From Sacculina carcini (lineage: Eukaryota > Arthropoda > Thecostraca > Sacculinidae): a DNA stretch of 64,000 nt. Below are positions 1 through 8,670 of the stretch, piece by piece (the stretch's first letter is position 1; every line of letters starts with the position of its first letter). The position numbers and the translations under genes were made by a program. Under the pieces are notes generated by a model. That model ran no database searches, was not told the DNA's origin, and saw only the letters and a list, made by a program, of their open reading frames with translations. Where the stretch lies: NCBI GenBank assembly GCA_916048095.2, contig OU696576.1:2025501-2089500 (forward strand), in the 5' to 3' direction.

Positions 1-11
1 TACACGGTGCT

Positions 12-224
12 GTGTCTCATCAGCGACACTTTGCTAAGGTCACTCGACTGGCAGTAAATTTACATTCGCTCTGCCTACAAGAGCCAAAATGCAGAACGAA
101 TCAGTTTAAGCGTAGTTTCGTTGCCAGCTCTGTGCGTTTGTGGAATTGGTTGGATGAGGGTGTGTGCAGGGCCAGCACAGTCCGATCATTCAAAAGTGCT
201 GCCAACAAAGTTTTGAGAAATTGA
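12..224 (+). pseudogene. C-terminal end of a non-LTR retrotransposon reverse transcriptase
   Basis: The 70-codon open stretch ends in the pattern typical of the extreme C-terminus of CR1/RTE-type reverse transcriptases: a serine-rich phrase followed by 'VRLWNWLDEGV' and 'STVRSFKSAANKVL'. Only this tail is inside the window. The catalytic domains would lie upstream of base 1, or the copy is 5' truncated. The frame stops at 222-224 and AT-rich sequence follows. It probably sits in an intron of the RNF14-like gene. The family is inferred from the C-terminal signature only, so the clade is uncertain. Confidence 0.6.
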
Positions 225-323
225 CGAGTTTAGTTCCACCTAAATTATATATTTGTTCATTTATTTGAGACTTATTTTGAGATTGACCTATGTATTTATT
301 TATTTATATTTTTTATGGATCGT

Positions 324-392
324 TTTGTGATGTGTGTGTATGTGTGTGTGCGACTATCGTGTATGTGTGTTTGTGCGAGTGCGTTTATGATA

Positions 393-426
<34 letters not shown>

Positions 427-725
427 TTCTTGCGAGTTAATCTAGTCAAATAGTTGTTCTGCACTTCTCGTGCAGCATATTGTGCAATTTCTTTTGAGCT
501 AGTCATTTTCGTATGTATTATATCAATTGTATGTTTGTGTGTATGTGTGTGTGTGTGTTTGTGTGTGTGTTTGCTGCAAATTAATCTAGTCAAAATTGTT
601 GTACGTCAGTTCTCGTGCAGCATATTGTGCAATTTCTTTTGATCTAGTCATTTTCTTATGTATTATATCAATTGTATGTTTGTGTGTATGTGTGTGTGTG
701 TGTGTTTGTGTGTGTGTGGATGGGT
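324..725. repeat. GT-rich microsatellite region with a 144-bp tandem duplication
   Basis: Long GT tracts (for example about 399-427 and 535-570) alternate with a unique segment present twice in tandem. The first unit has its TTAATCTAG landmark at 437 and the second at 581, giving a period of 144-145 bp. Both units carry a near-identical stretch around 471 and 616 and end in another GT tract. Threonine-histidine repeat reading frames on the minus strand here come from the microsatellite and are not genes. Confidence 0.85.
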
Positions 726-881
726 GATGTATTGATCTGTCATGATTGTGTGTGTCATATTGTCTTTGTGTATTTTTTCTCTTTCTGTTTCTCTTATTCT
801 CCACGTTCAAAGTGCGCAGGGGCTGCATGATGCAGTTTATAGCGCTTGCGCTCTTCCTGTGTCACTTTGTTCGTTTTGTTC

Positions 882-902
882 AATAATAATAATAATAATA
901 AT
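882..902. repeat. (AAT)n microsatellite
   Basis: Seven consecutive AAT trinucleotides. No gene is visible between 726 and 980 apart from this tract. Confidence 0.9.
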
Positions 903-984
903 ATCCCATAACATTTAAACCCGTCCTGCATTCTATATTTCTACAGTGAACCTATATTTACCGATAAAATATATTAATAATTAA

Positions 985-1474
985 TGGTGCGTCATTGTCA
1001 GTTGTTGAGAAATAGAGAAAAAGGTAAAGAAAATCGGACGCCCGAAGTTTAAATAAAATTTTGAATGTAGATTGAAATTTTGTCATTTTTGCATGTTTCA
1101 TATTTAATTTTTGAATATGAATTATAGCCTGTCTTATAGAACAGAAAATTATCTACACAGTGGTATAGTCTGTATAGCTGTATCGTTGCTGGTTTATGAG
1201 GAGTAGATGGCAGAATATTGACCAGAATTTTCGCATTTTTCAAGTTTCGTTTTGTCTTTTCACCGCTATAATTTTTTTTGGTTTTATTTTTGAAAATTTA
1301 TATTTAACCGGTCGTGTAGACAAATTTTTTTTCAACGTGATGGTATTAATTTTTAGAGGGTACACCAAGTGGTGGCCGAGTAATAGCTGGCAGAAAATGG
1401 ACCACGAAGGGTGGGACAGACACACACACAGACACACACACAGAGGATCTGTTTTATGTATATAGATGTGTGTG
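985..1474 (+). repeat. Single copy of the array terminal module, next to an exon
   Basis: This stretch matches the last 500 bp of each macro-repeat copy in the 35-60 kb array (for example 39361-39866 and 59800-60262). It shares the landmark 'AGAAAATCGGACG', two copies of the TGTAGA core (1135, in the variant form TATAGA, and 1315, 180 bp apart as in the array), a CA/GACA microsatellite, and the end 'GAGGATCTGTTTTATGTATA'. It lies about 25 bp upstream of the splice acceptor of the RNF14-like last exon. It is a mobile or dispersed repeat; no coding capacity is seen. Confidence 0.85.
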
Positions 1475-1497
1475 TGTGTGTGTGTGTGCGGTCGCAG

Positions 1498-1758
1498 AAG
1501 ATTGACGGGTGCAACAAAATGACGTGTCGCCGTTGCGGTCAGTGTTTTTGTTGGCTGTGCGGCCAGGCGGTGTCGCAGCAGCGGCCGTACGAGCACTTCA
1601 ACTTGCCTGATTCACCGTGCTATCAGCGGCTGTTTAGCGACGTTCCTCAAGAAGACCACTTTGAGGACAATGACGCCGACGCGCCGGACGATCAGCTCGA
1701 CTGGCAACCATTGTTGGCTTTGGACGATGACAGCGAGTTTGGTATTTTTGTCGAGTGA
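1498..1758 (+). CDS. RNF14: RNF14-like RBR E3 ubiquitin ligase, last coding exon
   Basis: 86 codons plus TGA encode the C-terminal end of an RBR (RING-in-between-RING) ubiquitin ligase. The sequence shows 'DGCNKMTCRRCGQCFCWLC', the second half of a RING2 domain with its closely spaced zinc-binding cysteines, then 'PYEHFN', 'SPCYQRLF' and an acidic tail (about 18 Asp/Glu in the last 50 residues). In the RNF14/ARA54 family this order (RING2, a Tyr-x-His-Phe-Asn phrase, SPC-x-RLF, acidic end) closes the protein. The exon start is placed after the AG at 1496-1497, because the upstream frame is only CA/GT repeat. The catalytic RING2 cysteine and all upstream domains would lie in earlier exons outside the window. 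The polypyrimidine tract is poor, with a GT microsatellite directly upstream. A processed pseudogene fragment is possible but less likely, since the frame is intact to a natural stop. Confidence 0.75.
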   Translation, partial: KIDGCNKMTCRRCGQCFCWLCGQAVSQQRPYEHFNLPDSPCYQRLFSDVPQEDHFEDNDADAPDDQLDWQPLLALDDDSEFGIFVE

Positions 1759-2190
1759 ACAGGTTGGCGTTCTTTCCAGTGAAGGGCCTAGTGTTTTTGT
1801 CAAGTTAAGTTTGGCTTTTTTCCAGTGAAGAGTTTGGGCGTTTTTTCGAAAAGCTTAGCGTTTTTGATGAGTTGATGTTCGGCGTTTTTATTGGGTGTTT
1901 TGACGGTTGTGTTAAATGAATCCGGGTAATTTACATGACATTTTTGTGATAACGGTGGCACCGTGCGTGGTGTCGTGTGCAGGTATTTGTGTGCGACTAT
2001 GTCTGCTTGTGTGTGTATGTGTGTGTGTGTGTGTCCGTGTGTATGTGCGTATGGGCTCTATATTGGTCGTTACAAACTAAACAATAATGTGGCTGGCTTA
2101 GTTCCAACGAAACAGTTGTGTGTAATTTAAGTAAATTAATGAAAAGTGTTTCACTAATTGAAAGGTGTTTACCAATTAAAAATAAAAATA
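1759..2190 (+). other. Probable 3' UTR of the RNF14-like gene with AATAAA signal
   Basis: Non-coding sequence directly after the stop. The first 150 bp hold degenerate repeats of a phrase like 'GGCGTTTTTCCAGTGAAG', and a TG microsatellite lies near 2008-2036. A canonical AATAAA lies at 2181-2186 and is a reasonable polyadenylation signal for the + strand gene. The 3' end is inferred, not proven. Confidence 0.45.
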
Positions 2191-2752
2191 TGTTAAGGTG
2201 TTTAATGATTTGCGAAATCTATACAGAAACAAACGTACGCTGTGCGTCGCTTTCGCAGACAATTTGCCTATAGTGGCAAGACATTGTATTTCAACACACG
2301 CACATGCACATTGTAGAACAATATTTTCACAAGAGCGCAATATTTCGGTTGTTATTGAGATTGACGGTGAATTTAAGTTTCAATGGAAGTTTCATAATCG
2401 GTCGAATGGATTCCAAACACAAATGCTCTATCACGGGTTCTTTACCGGGAGTATCCATACTCTTGGGGGTATGGGAACCAAAGACCGGGGGTCTGGGTCT
2501 CCATTTCTGGCTCCTGGTATATATTATCAATGGTTTATATATTACAAAATTATCAATAGTTATGTTTTTCTAGTAATTCTGATTTAAAGTAGAGTAAATT
2601 CAAGAAATTGAAGTAATCTTATCTGGAAGACATACTGGGAAATGATAGAATTGGTGATAATGGTTTGAAAAGTCTAGTAAGAGTGGTTGACACCATAATC
2701 GACAATCTACTGGGAGTATGGAACCATCAACATGTTAAGAACCCTTGCTGTA
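2191..2752. other. Intergenic stretch between convergent genes
   Basis: Open frames of up to 129 codons exist here (2198-2587, +), but the translation has no recognisable domain and the segment has no coding-like composition. The interval separates the 3' ends of the RNF14-like (+) and TMEM45-like (-) genes and presumably contains the TMEM45-like 3' UTR. Confidence 0.4.
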
Positions 2753-2911
2753 TCAGGCTTCTGATTCCAGCGCACTGTACATGACACCGCGATTATCACC
2801 GTTGTTTTTGCTGTGTTGTTTGCTGCGCACGAGCATGAACACCGCCAAAACGTACAACAAGGTCAGGTCGATGAACCAGTGCGCCACAAACATTATCACC
2901 ACTTCTTGTTG
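2753..2911 (-). CDS. TMEM45: TMEM45-like (DUF716) protein, last exon
   Basis: Minus-strand exon of 53 codons including the stop (2753-2755). It starts after a clear acceptor ('CACCTACAG', AG at 2913-2912) and continues in phase 0 from the exon at 3600-3800. It encodes a last transmembrane helix ('IMFVAHWFIDLTLLYVLAVFML'-like hydrophobic run), a basic 'VRSKQHSK' loop, and a short hydrophilic tail ending 'YSALESEA', comparable in place and character to the C-terminal tail of vertebrate TMEM45A/B. The family consists of multi-pass membrane proteins. A His-Trp in this helix matches the Trp-His region of the family's last helix only loosely. Assignment rests mainly on linkage, phase and topology with the other two exons. 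Confidence 0.65.
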   Translation of the reverse strand, partial: QQEVVIMFVAHWFIDLTLLYVLAVFMLVRSKQHSKNNGDNRGVMYSALESEA

Positions 2912-3032
2912 CTGTAGGTGCGCACACACATACACACGAACAAGCATTTTTGAGCAAGTTAAGAGTAATGAATAATACTAATAAGTTATGAACGAAGTCA
3001 ATAATAATAATGAGAAAAATCATGCCAGAATG

Positions 3033-3180
3033 CAGTGGCGGTGCCAGGTTTTTTCCTTTGGGGAGTTTAGGGGAGCTAAGGAAATAGATGCGTGGTTTGG
3101 CGCAACATGAGGAACTACGCTCGAAATGCTCATTCGCTCATTGTTGTTTGGGGGTGCTCAAGGGACTCTGGTAAATTTTG
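3033..3180 (+). repeat. Partial hAT-type MITE (left end)
   Basis: Starts with 'CAGTGGCGGTGCCAGG', which matches the terminal repeat of the complete MITE at 29227-29651. Similarity then continues ('GGCGCAACATGAGGAACTAC' versus 'GGCGAAACATGAGGATCTAC') for roughly 100 bp. No right end with CCACTG was found nearby, so this is a truncated copy in the intron between the two 3' TMEM45-like exons. Confidence 0.6.
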
Positions 3181-3599
3181 AGGAATGACATTGACCCGAA
3201 AATATGTATTCCAAACCCCATTGCTAGAATGTACGGTGAGTTTTTGAACATGCTTTCTGGGGCAATAGTTGGTATTCAACGCGCCAGTGAGTCCAGTGAA
3301 TTCATTGATTTACGCGAATAGGCGAGGCTTTGAACGATTTTCAAAAACGCTGATGCATGCAGTATTGAAACGATTGAGCACGAGACTCTCGTAGAAGTTT
3401 TTAAAATAACGTTGCAATATTTCAATCGTCCAGGATGGTGCATCCAAGATGAAATTAATAAAAATAGCTATTTATTTACGTATAGAATTTCATAGATTAT
3501 TCAAAAAACGTATTTCCATTTAAAACGTTCTTGTCTTTGAAAATATCAGATTTAGAGTGTCTGCATCACATATAAATGATGGCGGCGATTATGGCGCAC
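3181..3599. other. Intron sequence without recognised features
   Basis: Part of the 688-bp intron between the last two TMEM45-like exons. No conserved open frame or structured repeat was seen. Confidence 0.5.
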
Positions 3600-3800
3600 C
3601 AATTGCCAGTCTTTTGTGTCCCAGTGTTGCCAGGTGGCCGGCGGATAGAGCACAAAGCCGATCTGCACGAACCAGCTGCCCATTATCATTTGACACAGAC
3701 AGCGAGCCAGCGAAGTCACTACTAAACGAACGCCATTTAGCAAATCCATTAACACACTCATTGCGCATCCAATCATTGTTAACATCAGCAGATGATGAAG
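3600..3800 (-). CDS. TMEM45: TMEM45-like (DUF716) protein, penultimate exon
   Basis: Exactly 67 codons on the minus strand, bounded by an acceptor 'TGTATACAG' (AG at 3802-3801) and a donor GT at 3599-3598, phase 0 at both ends. It encodes 'LHHLLMLTMIGCAMSVL', a conserved amphipathic link, then 'MGSWFVQIGFVLYPP' and 'WDTKDW'. The phrase G-[ST]-W-F-x-Q-I-G-F-V-L-[FY]-P-P is the hallmark of the TMEM45/DUF716 family, followed in family members by a Trp-Asp pair as here. The start joins seamlessly to the upstream exon, which ends 'APLDML', reproducing the family's P-L-D-x-x-[IL]-H-x-L-L segment. This is the most secure exon of the gene. The intron to the next upstream exon is 9.9 kb and full of transposable elements. 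Confidence 0.9.
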
Positions 3801-3866
3801 CTGTATACACAAACATACATACACACACACACATGTACATACACATACACAAAGCCGATGCGAGGT

Positions 3867-4075
3867 CTTATGGAACCCACCGTAGGCAAAAATGGGCCCC
3901 CACTTTAAATACAGCACCATAATATTAGAGGTCTGACTTTGGGAAAATGCAGTCACGAGCAGCCCCTCGATCTCCATTAAGCCGAGCAGCTCCTCGATCT
4001 CCATCTCTTTTATGAGCTAATTTATAATAATTATTAATATCATGCGTGAGACAAAGGGGCCCTTCATCACTCTCT
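3867..4075 (+). repeat. Partial copy of dispersed block family
   Basis: Similar to 29170-29226 plus 29652-29820, sharing 'AAATACAGCACCA', a degenerate 'GGGAAAATGC' segment and 'AATATCATGYGTGAG'. This copy has no MITE at the place where the 29.2-kb copy carries one, so it represents the unoccupied site. Confidence 0.7.
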
Positions 4076-4099
4076 TCAACGCTGAATTTCCCGACAAAC

Positions 4100-4704
4100 A
4101 TCCACATCAACATGTATTTGATTTAGCGCACATAGCAACAATGGCGCGATTGAAAAAGAACACAAATAGCACAGACAAAACAAACAACAGCTACACGTCG
4201 ACGCAATATGAAAAATCCTTGAGCGCAATAAATAATCATAAGAATAAAACATACACACACAGTAAGAATAAGAAATCCACACACATTTTCAGTACAAAGA
4301 TAATCAGGTAGAGATAGGAGATAGAAAAATTGATTACAGTAGACAAAAACACGTGAATGCAAAAACAAAGGCAAGCAAAAGATGAGAGTGCACTTTGAGC
4401 GGCTAAATTTTGGCATATGGTGTAAGGCAATGAGATGAGCGATCAAAAGATTTTGAAAATAAGTATGTGCGAAGAGATGAAGTGAAAGAAGAGAAAGAGG
4501 GAGATAGAAGGACATGAGATGGACGTGAGTTATAGAAACGAACGGCAAACAAGGTAAATGATTTCGCTGACCAGGGAGATTCACACAACGCTCTAGGACA
4601 TTGAAGAGGGCGTGAAATACGGGTGTTGGGATTTGAGACACGAGATAACAAACGTACAAGATATTCAGGCTGATTGATGCCGTTCAACAGTTTGAAAATA
4701 GTAC
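4100..4704 (-). pseudogene. 3' end of a CR1-like non-LTR retrotransposon, interrupted by a Gypsy element
   Basis: On the minus strand this encodes the C-terminal tail of a non-LTR reverse transcriptase ('FKLLNGINQPEYL', 'FYNSRPSHVL', 'SLRTYLF'), then a 3' UTR ending with 'TGTGCGCTAAATCAAATACA'. That resembles the 3' UTR end of the element at 60.7-63.8 kb ('GTGCGCTATACCAAATAAA') just before its TTG tail. Its 5' continuation is at 7068-7535, and the Gypsy element 4705-7067 separates the two halves. Frameshifts make it non-functional. Confidence 0.7.
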
Positions 4705-4969
4705 TGTAGTGTCGGAGCGATGGCGAGCGAATCTGAGATGTGGCTTGACTCACAAGTATATTAAAACACCGACAAGTTAACTGAACGAGACCTACACCTA
4801 GACTGATTTGACTCTATAGCCTGACCCCGATTGTACCTTGCTGTCATACGTGCCTTCCTCTGATTGGTCCATTTCACAATCGTACGATACACGTCACAAC
4901 ATCGCGATACACGTCGCGCCATCTTTACAATCGCAATACAGTAAACCGCACATGATACAAGACACTACA
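4705..4969 (-). repeat. 3' LTR of element A
   Basis: 265 bp, begins TGTAGTGTCGG and ends CACTACA on the + strand; nearly identical to 6803-7067. Confidence 0.95.
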
Positions 4970-4976
4970 TACCCCC

Positions 4977-6746
4977 TCACTTAAAACAATACACACCATC
5001 AGAAAAATAAGCCGGGTTTCGTCGATAGTAACAGGTACTTTGGCAGCGACGCCGCCAGTCTTCACCGATGCCGGGATCACAGCCGCAGTAGCAGTGAGCT
5101 GTCTGATGTCGACCGTCGGTGCCGTCGCACGTGGTGGTGAGGAATCGTCGAGGTCGATATCTACGGCAGCTACATCGCCTGGTTCGCGAACGGCAAATTA
5201 TCGGAATATCTCCGGAACGTCGGAAGCCGGAGCCCACCGGCTTGCAGACCGCGCCTCGCCGACTTGGCCGCTGCAGACCTGCAGAAATGCCGATGTTGCG
5301 CACAGTGGATCTGACCGGATCACAGCCTGACACTGCTGTGTCCTCGTCACAGTCGCTGTCGTGTCGCTGTCGTGCCGTCACTGTAGCTGTCGTGACTTCT
5401 CTCTGCTCCCCCTTCTCAGCCAAAACAGCGACTGTTGTACGCTGTCGTGCGTTTGCGGAGAATGACAGTTTACGCAGAGGATGCGCTGTCGGTGCGTCGT
5501 TTTGCTTCAATCTGGTTTTGTGGCAATACCTTTCGTTTGGTAGTAAAGCTGCGACTTCTTTTGGTTCGGTTACTATTTTCAACACCTGTCCTTTTCCGGG
5601 TTGAATTGTAACTCCAAGTTTCGCCAGCGTGGAGAAGCCCAATATACCTTCTGAATATCTGGTATCGATTATGAAAAAATCAGCCATAGTCGTGCTATCA
5701 CCCACAGTGACTGATACAGGTAGCGTTCCGACGACTTTCAGCGGGCGTCGGCCAATGCCGAAAAGCTGAGTGTCAGACGCTGTTACCGCTGAGCCTCTGA
5801 AAAGCTTCCTTGCTAGCGGCAAACTCATGACAGAGACACTAGCACCAGTATATACCTGAAGTTCGATGTCTGCTGACTGGCCTGACTCGACTGTGACTCT
5901 TGCGTTGCATGTCAATCTTTTGTCTTGTGCATCTGCGCAGGATAGAATGGTGACCTCTTTGACCGGTTTGAATTTGGTTGCCACACTCGTCCTTTCCTTT
6001 GATCTGCACACAACGGCCCAGTGCCCACGCCGACCGCACGCATTGCATTTTGCATTACGAGCCGGACAAAAATCTGCTCTGGGTGAGCCGTGCGAACGGC
6101 CGCAGTATGTGCACTGGCTATCTGTCACACCACCGTCACGCTGTTTGCCTTTACAGGACATTCTTGTGACATTCACAGTGGCCGCGTCGGGTTCTTTACT
6201 GGAGCTCATTAAAGCCGAATGCCTGCGCGAAGTCTCGTACGCTTCTGCCAGATCCAGCAGGGAGTTCAGTGTGAGTTTTGCGTCCTGTAAAAATCGTTCG
6301 CGGAGTCTTGGGTGCACCGTATGTTCTACAACCTGGTCTCTTATCATTTCATCCTGCAGTTGACCGAACTGACAATTCGCCGACAAGCTGCGTAATGAAG
6401 AAACGTACTCTGCAGTAGTTTCATTCTGGGTCTGCGTTCTTTGTCTGAAGTTGAACCGTTCTGAAATAACGTTCGGCTTAGGTGAATAAAATTCGCCCAT
6501 TTGACGTAGCACTTTGGTGTAATCGTCTTCGCCTTCCCTCTTAGGAGACTCTGGAAGGGAGAAAAAAACTCGCTGCGCCTCAGCTCCAGCACAGTGAAGC
6601 AAAATCGCTTTGCGCCGGGACACGGAAAAACTGTCGCCGTTGATGGCCGTCAGATAGTTTTCGAACGTAAACTTCCACTCAGTCCAGGGGATGAGAGGCT
6701 TTCCCGGGAGCGAAAGAAAAGTGGGAGGTGCTGCGACACCATCCAT
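4977..6746 (-). pseudogene. Gag-protease polyprotein of element A
   Basis: 590-codon frame beginning at the ATG with its first base at 6746 ('MDGVAAPPTFLSLPGKPLIP'). An ATG further upstream lies in the LTR and is unlikely to be used. The order is a capsid-like region ('WTEWKFTFENYL', 'DYTKVLRQMGEFYSPKPN', 'QTQNETTAEYVSSLRSLS'), a CCHC zinc knuckle 'CNACGRRGHWAVVC' preceded by a Cys-rich 'CTYCGRSHGSPRADFC', and a retroviral-type aspartic protease. The protease active site, normally D-[ST]-G-A, reads 'VYTGASVSVM', so the catalytic aspartate is replaced by tyrosine, while the later 'IIDTRYSEGILG' region persists. The last 130 residues are low-complexity and probably out of the ancestral frame across a deletion. 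The frame ends at the purine tract. Function as gag is plausible; protease activity is not. Confidence 0.8.
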
Positions 6747-6788
6747 ACTGATATTTGTAAATAGACAAATTATCAATAATGAAATTGA

Positions 6789-6799
6789 CCTCGTCGCCA
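6789..6799 (-). promoter_or_regulatory. Primer-binding site of element A (tRNA-Ser type)
   Basis: Three bases inside the 5' LTR the minus strand reads TGGCGACGAGG, the complement of a tRNA 3' end CCTCGTCGCCA. Animal tRNA-Ser(GCT) ends this way, so serine tRNA priming is the likely mode. Seen: the sequence and its position. Inferred: tRNA identity. Confidence 0.75.
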
Positions 6800-6802
6800 A
6801 AT

Positions 6803-7067
6803 TGTAGTGTCGGAGCGATGGCGAGCGAATCTGAGATGTGGCTTGACTCACAAGTATATTAAAACACCGACAAGTTGACTCAACGAGACCTACACCTAGA
6901 CTGATTTGACTCTATAGCCTGACCCCGATTGTACCTTGCTGTCATACGTGCCTTCCTCTGATTGGTCCATTTCACAATCGTACGATACACGTCACAACAT
7001 CGCGATACACGTCACGCCATCTTTACAATCGCAATACAGTAAACCGCACATGATACAAGATACTACA
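6803..7067 (-). repeat. 5' LTR of element A
   Basis: 265-bp partner of 4705-4969, ending TACTACA on the + strand and followed by the AGTAC target duplication. Confidence 0.95.
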
Positions 7068-7535
7068 AGTACAGGAGAGACGGAAATGAATTCGCGGAGT
7101 AATAGGTAGCCAACGAAGATTGTACACATGCTGAGATGTATGAACACAAATAGCGGGAGAGAGGACAAATCTACAACATTGATTGGTCACCGTCTGAAAT
7201 GGTTTCAAATTACATCGCGGAGTGTTGAAATATAAAACAATACAATAATATATGTGAAGAAATACCAGTGTTTTGTTGAGCTTGATGGCAGACGCTTGGT
7301 CGAGGAAGGGACGTATGGGATACAGCGCGCGTAGAATATGACTTACGTGTGACAGAACTAATATTATTGCTAAAGGTGAGAGAGGCATCCATAATTACAT
7401 CCAAGTTTCGCACTGACGAACGTAAAGGGAATGGAAGAGTAGGTGGAGTTAAACGAGGAGGGTGAAAAACCATGAATTCAGTTTTGGAAGAATTTATCAG
7501 AAGACGACGAGAAGCAGCCCATGATGAAATATTTA
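7068..7535 (-). pseudogene. CR1-like reverse transcriptase remnant (palm/thumb part)
   Basis: Minus-strand translation shows 'ISSWAASRRLLINSSKTEFM', 'FHPP', and then, in another frame after about 7380, 'RALYPIRPFLDQASA' and 'LRWLPITPRIHF'. These phrases occur in this order after the YADD motif in CR1/L2-type reverse transcriptases and parallel the element at 62.7-63.3 kb. At least one frameshift. The reading continues at 4704 once element A is disregarded. The 5' part is missing. Confidence 0.7.
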
Positions 7536-8339
7536 CCTGAAATAGATAACCAAGCGACATTTTTCCCATAAAATAAGCTCCTACAGACACAGAAGGAGTG
7601 GAAATGTACCGGATTAGTTGAAACCAGGATTTGAAAAAACCGTTTTATTTATAAAAAAACAAAAACCATGTTTTTTTTTAGAAAAAACCAAAAAACCATT
7701 GTTTTTTTGGTTTTTTACACTTTGCACATACAAATAAATAAAAGGATTGTACCATGCTATTTAGTATATAGTTACACATATTTTAGTACCACTTACCAAG
7801 AGTTTTGTTAATATTTAATAAAGATAAAACAATTCATAAAAATGTACACATAGGATCATGAATTTCACCTTGTAGCATCTATAGGCAACCGAAGTTTTAA
7901 ACCGTTTCCAATTGCGAAAGCAGTCGATTTTAAACACCCACATATGTTTGCAAAGTCGTAATCCAAATACGCAGTGGCCTTATTTATGAAAACCTAGTGA
8001 CTAAAAATCGTTTTGTCAATGGAGGATAATTCATGTTTGTTTTCAGGGTAAACACAGTTTTTTTTAACTCAGATGTTTCCAAAAATAGTGTTTTTCATAT
8101 AAAACTCAAATGTTTTGTCGTAAAATATAGGATAAATACCAACTATAAATACCAACTACAATGCTTCTCCAGCAGAAACCAAAAATGTTTCCCATATCGT
8201 GCAAAGCCATAAAATAATGTCAAAAAGTAATATTTATGAAGGTTTAAAACTGCATTAATGAACTCATTTACTAATTCTGAAAATATTTGATCATTTCTAT
8301 AAGAGAAAAATCATTTATGTCAAAAAAACAATAAAAAAA

Positions 8340-8670
8340 TGTGACAAATAAAAACTCCAAGTTGTGAACTCCAAAAATTCCAGAAAAATAACAGCTCAAT
8401 ATCCGGAAACAGCAAGCAAACAAGAACACGATTGTATTATTGATGATAATCTTCTCAACGGTAAATATAGACTTGAACAAATAACACAAATATCCTCCAA
8501 ATCTAAACACTAACAAAAACATCCTAAATCACCGTAAAACACCATAAAACATCCACCAAAGCACCGCACAGCAAGAACCCTCCCACGCTTCTGCTTCGCT
8601 ATTCGCCGCACCTCACTCATTCATACCGACACGCTTAATGACACATACAAATATAAATCACAAAGTCACA
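8340..8670 (-). repeat. 3' LTR of element B
   Basis: 331 bp; direct repeat partner of 12356-12687. Confidence 0.95.

Larger units (their letters stand above)
4705..7067 (-). mobile_element. Short Gypsy-type LTR element A (gag-protease derivative)
   Basis: Complete element bounded by two 265-bp direct LTRs (4705-4969 and 6803-7067), TG...CA ends, and a perfect 5-bp target duplication AGTAC (4700-4704 and 7068-7072). The element runs on the minus strand: the 5' LTR is the right-hand copy, the PBS is at 6789-6799, and a purine tract (GTGAGGGGG, minus strand, about 4971-4979) adjoins the 3' LTR. The interior is only 1.83 kb and encodes gag plus protease. Reverse transcriptase, RNase H and integrase are absent, so it depends on helper elements. 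It is inserted in the CR1-like remnant inside the TMEM45-like intron. LTRs differ at only about five sites by eye, indicating a young insertion. Confidence 0.95.

Noticed and set aside
354..828. Minus-strand frames rich in Thr-His repeats
   Set aside because: They are translations of GT/CA microsatellites and have no non-repetitive conserved part.
2198..2587. 129-codon plus-strand frame
   Set aside because: No start context, domain or composition support; it lies in the intergenic or UTR region.
4977..5604. Plus-strand frames of 96 and 161 codons opposite element A
   Set aside because: They are shadows of the minus-strand gag-protease frame and show no domain.
6803..6851. Upstream ATG for the element A gag frame inside the LTR
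   Set aside because: The same LTR peptide appears from the other LTR at 4753, and the stretch crosses the PBS. The ATG at 6746 is the sensible start.
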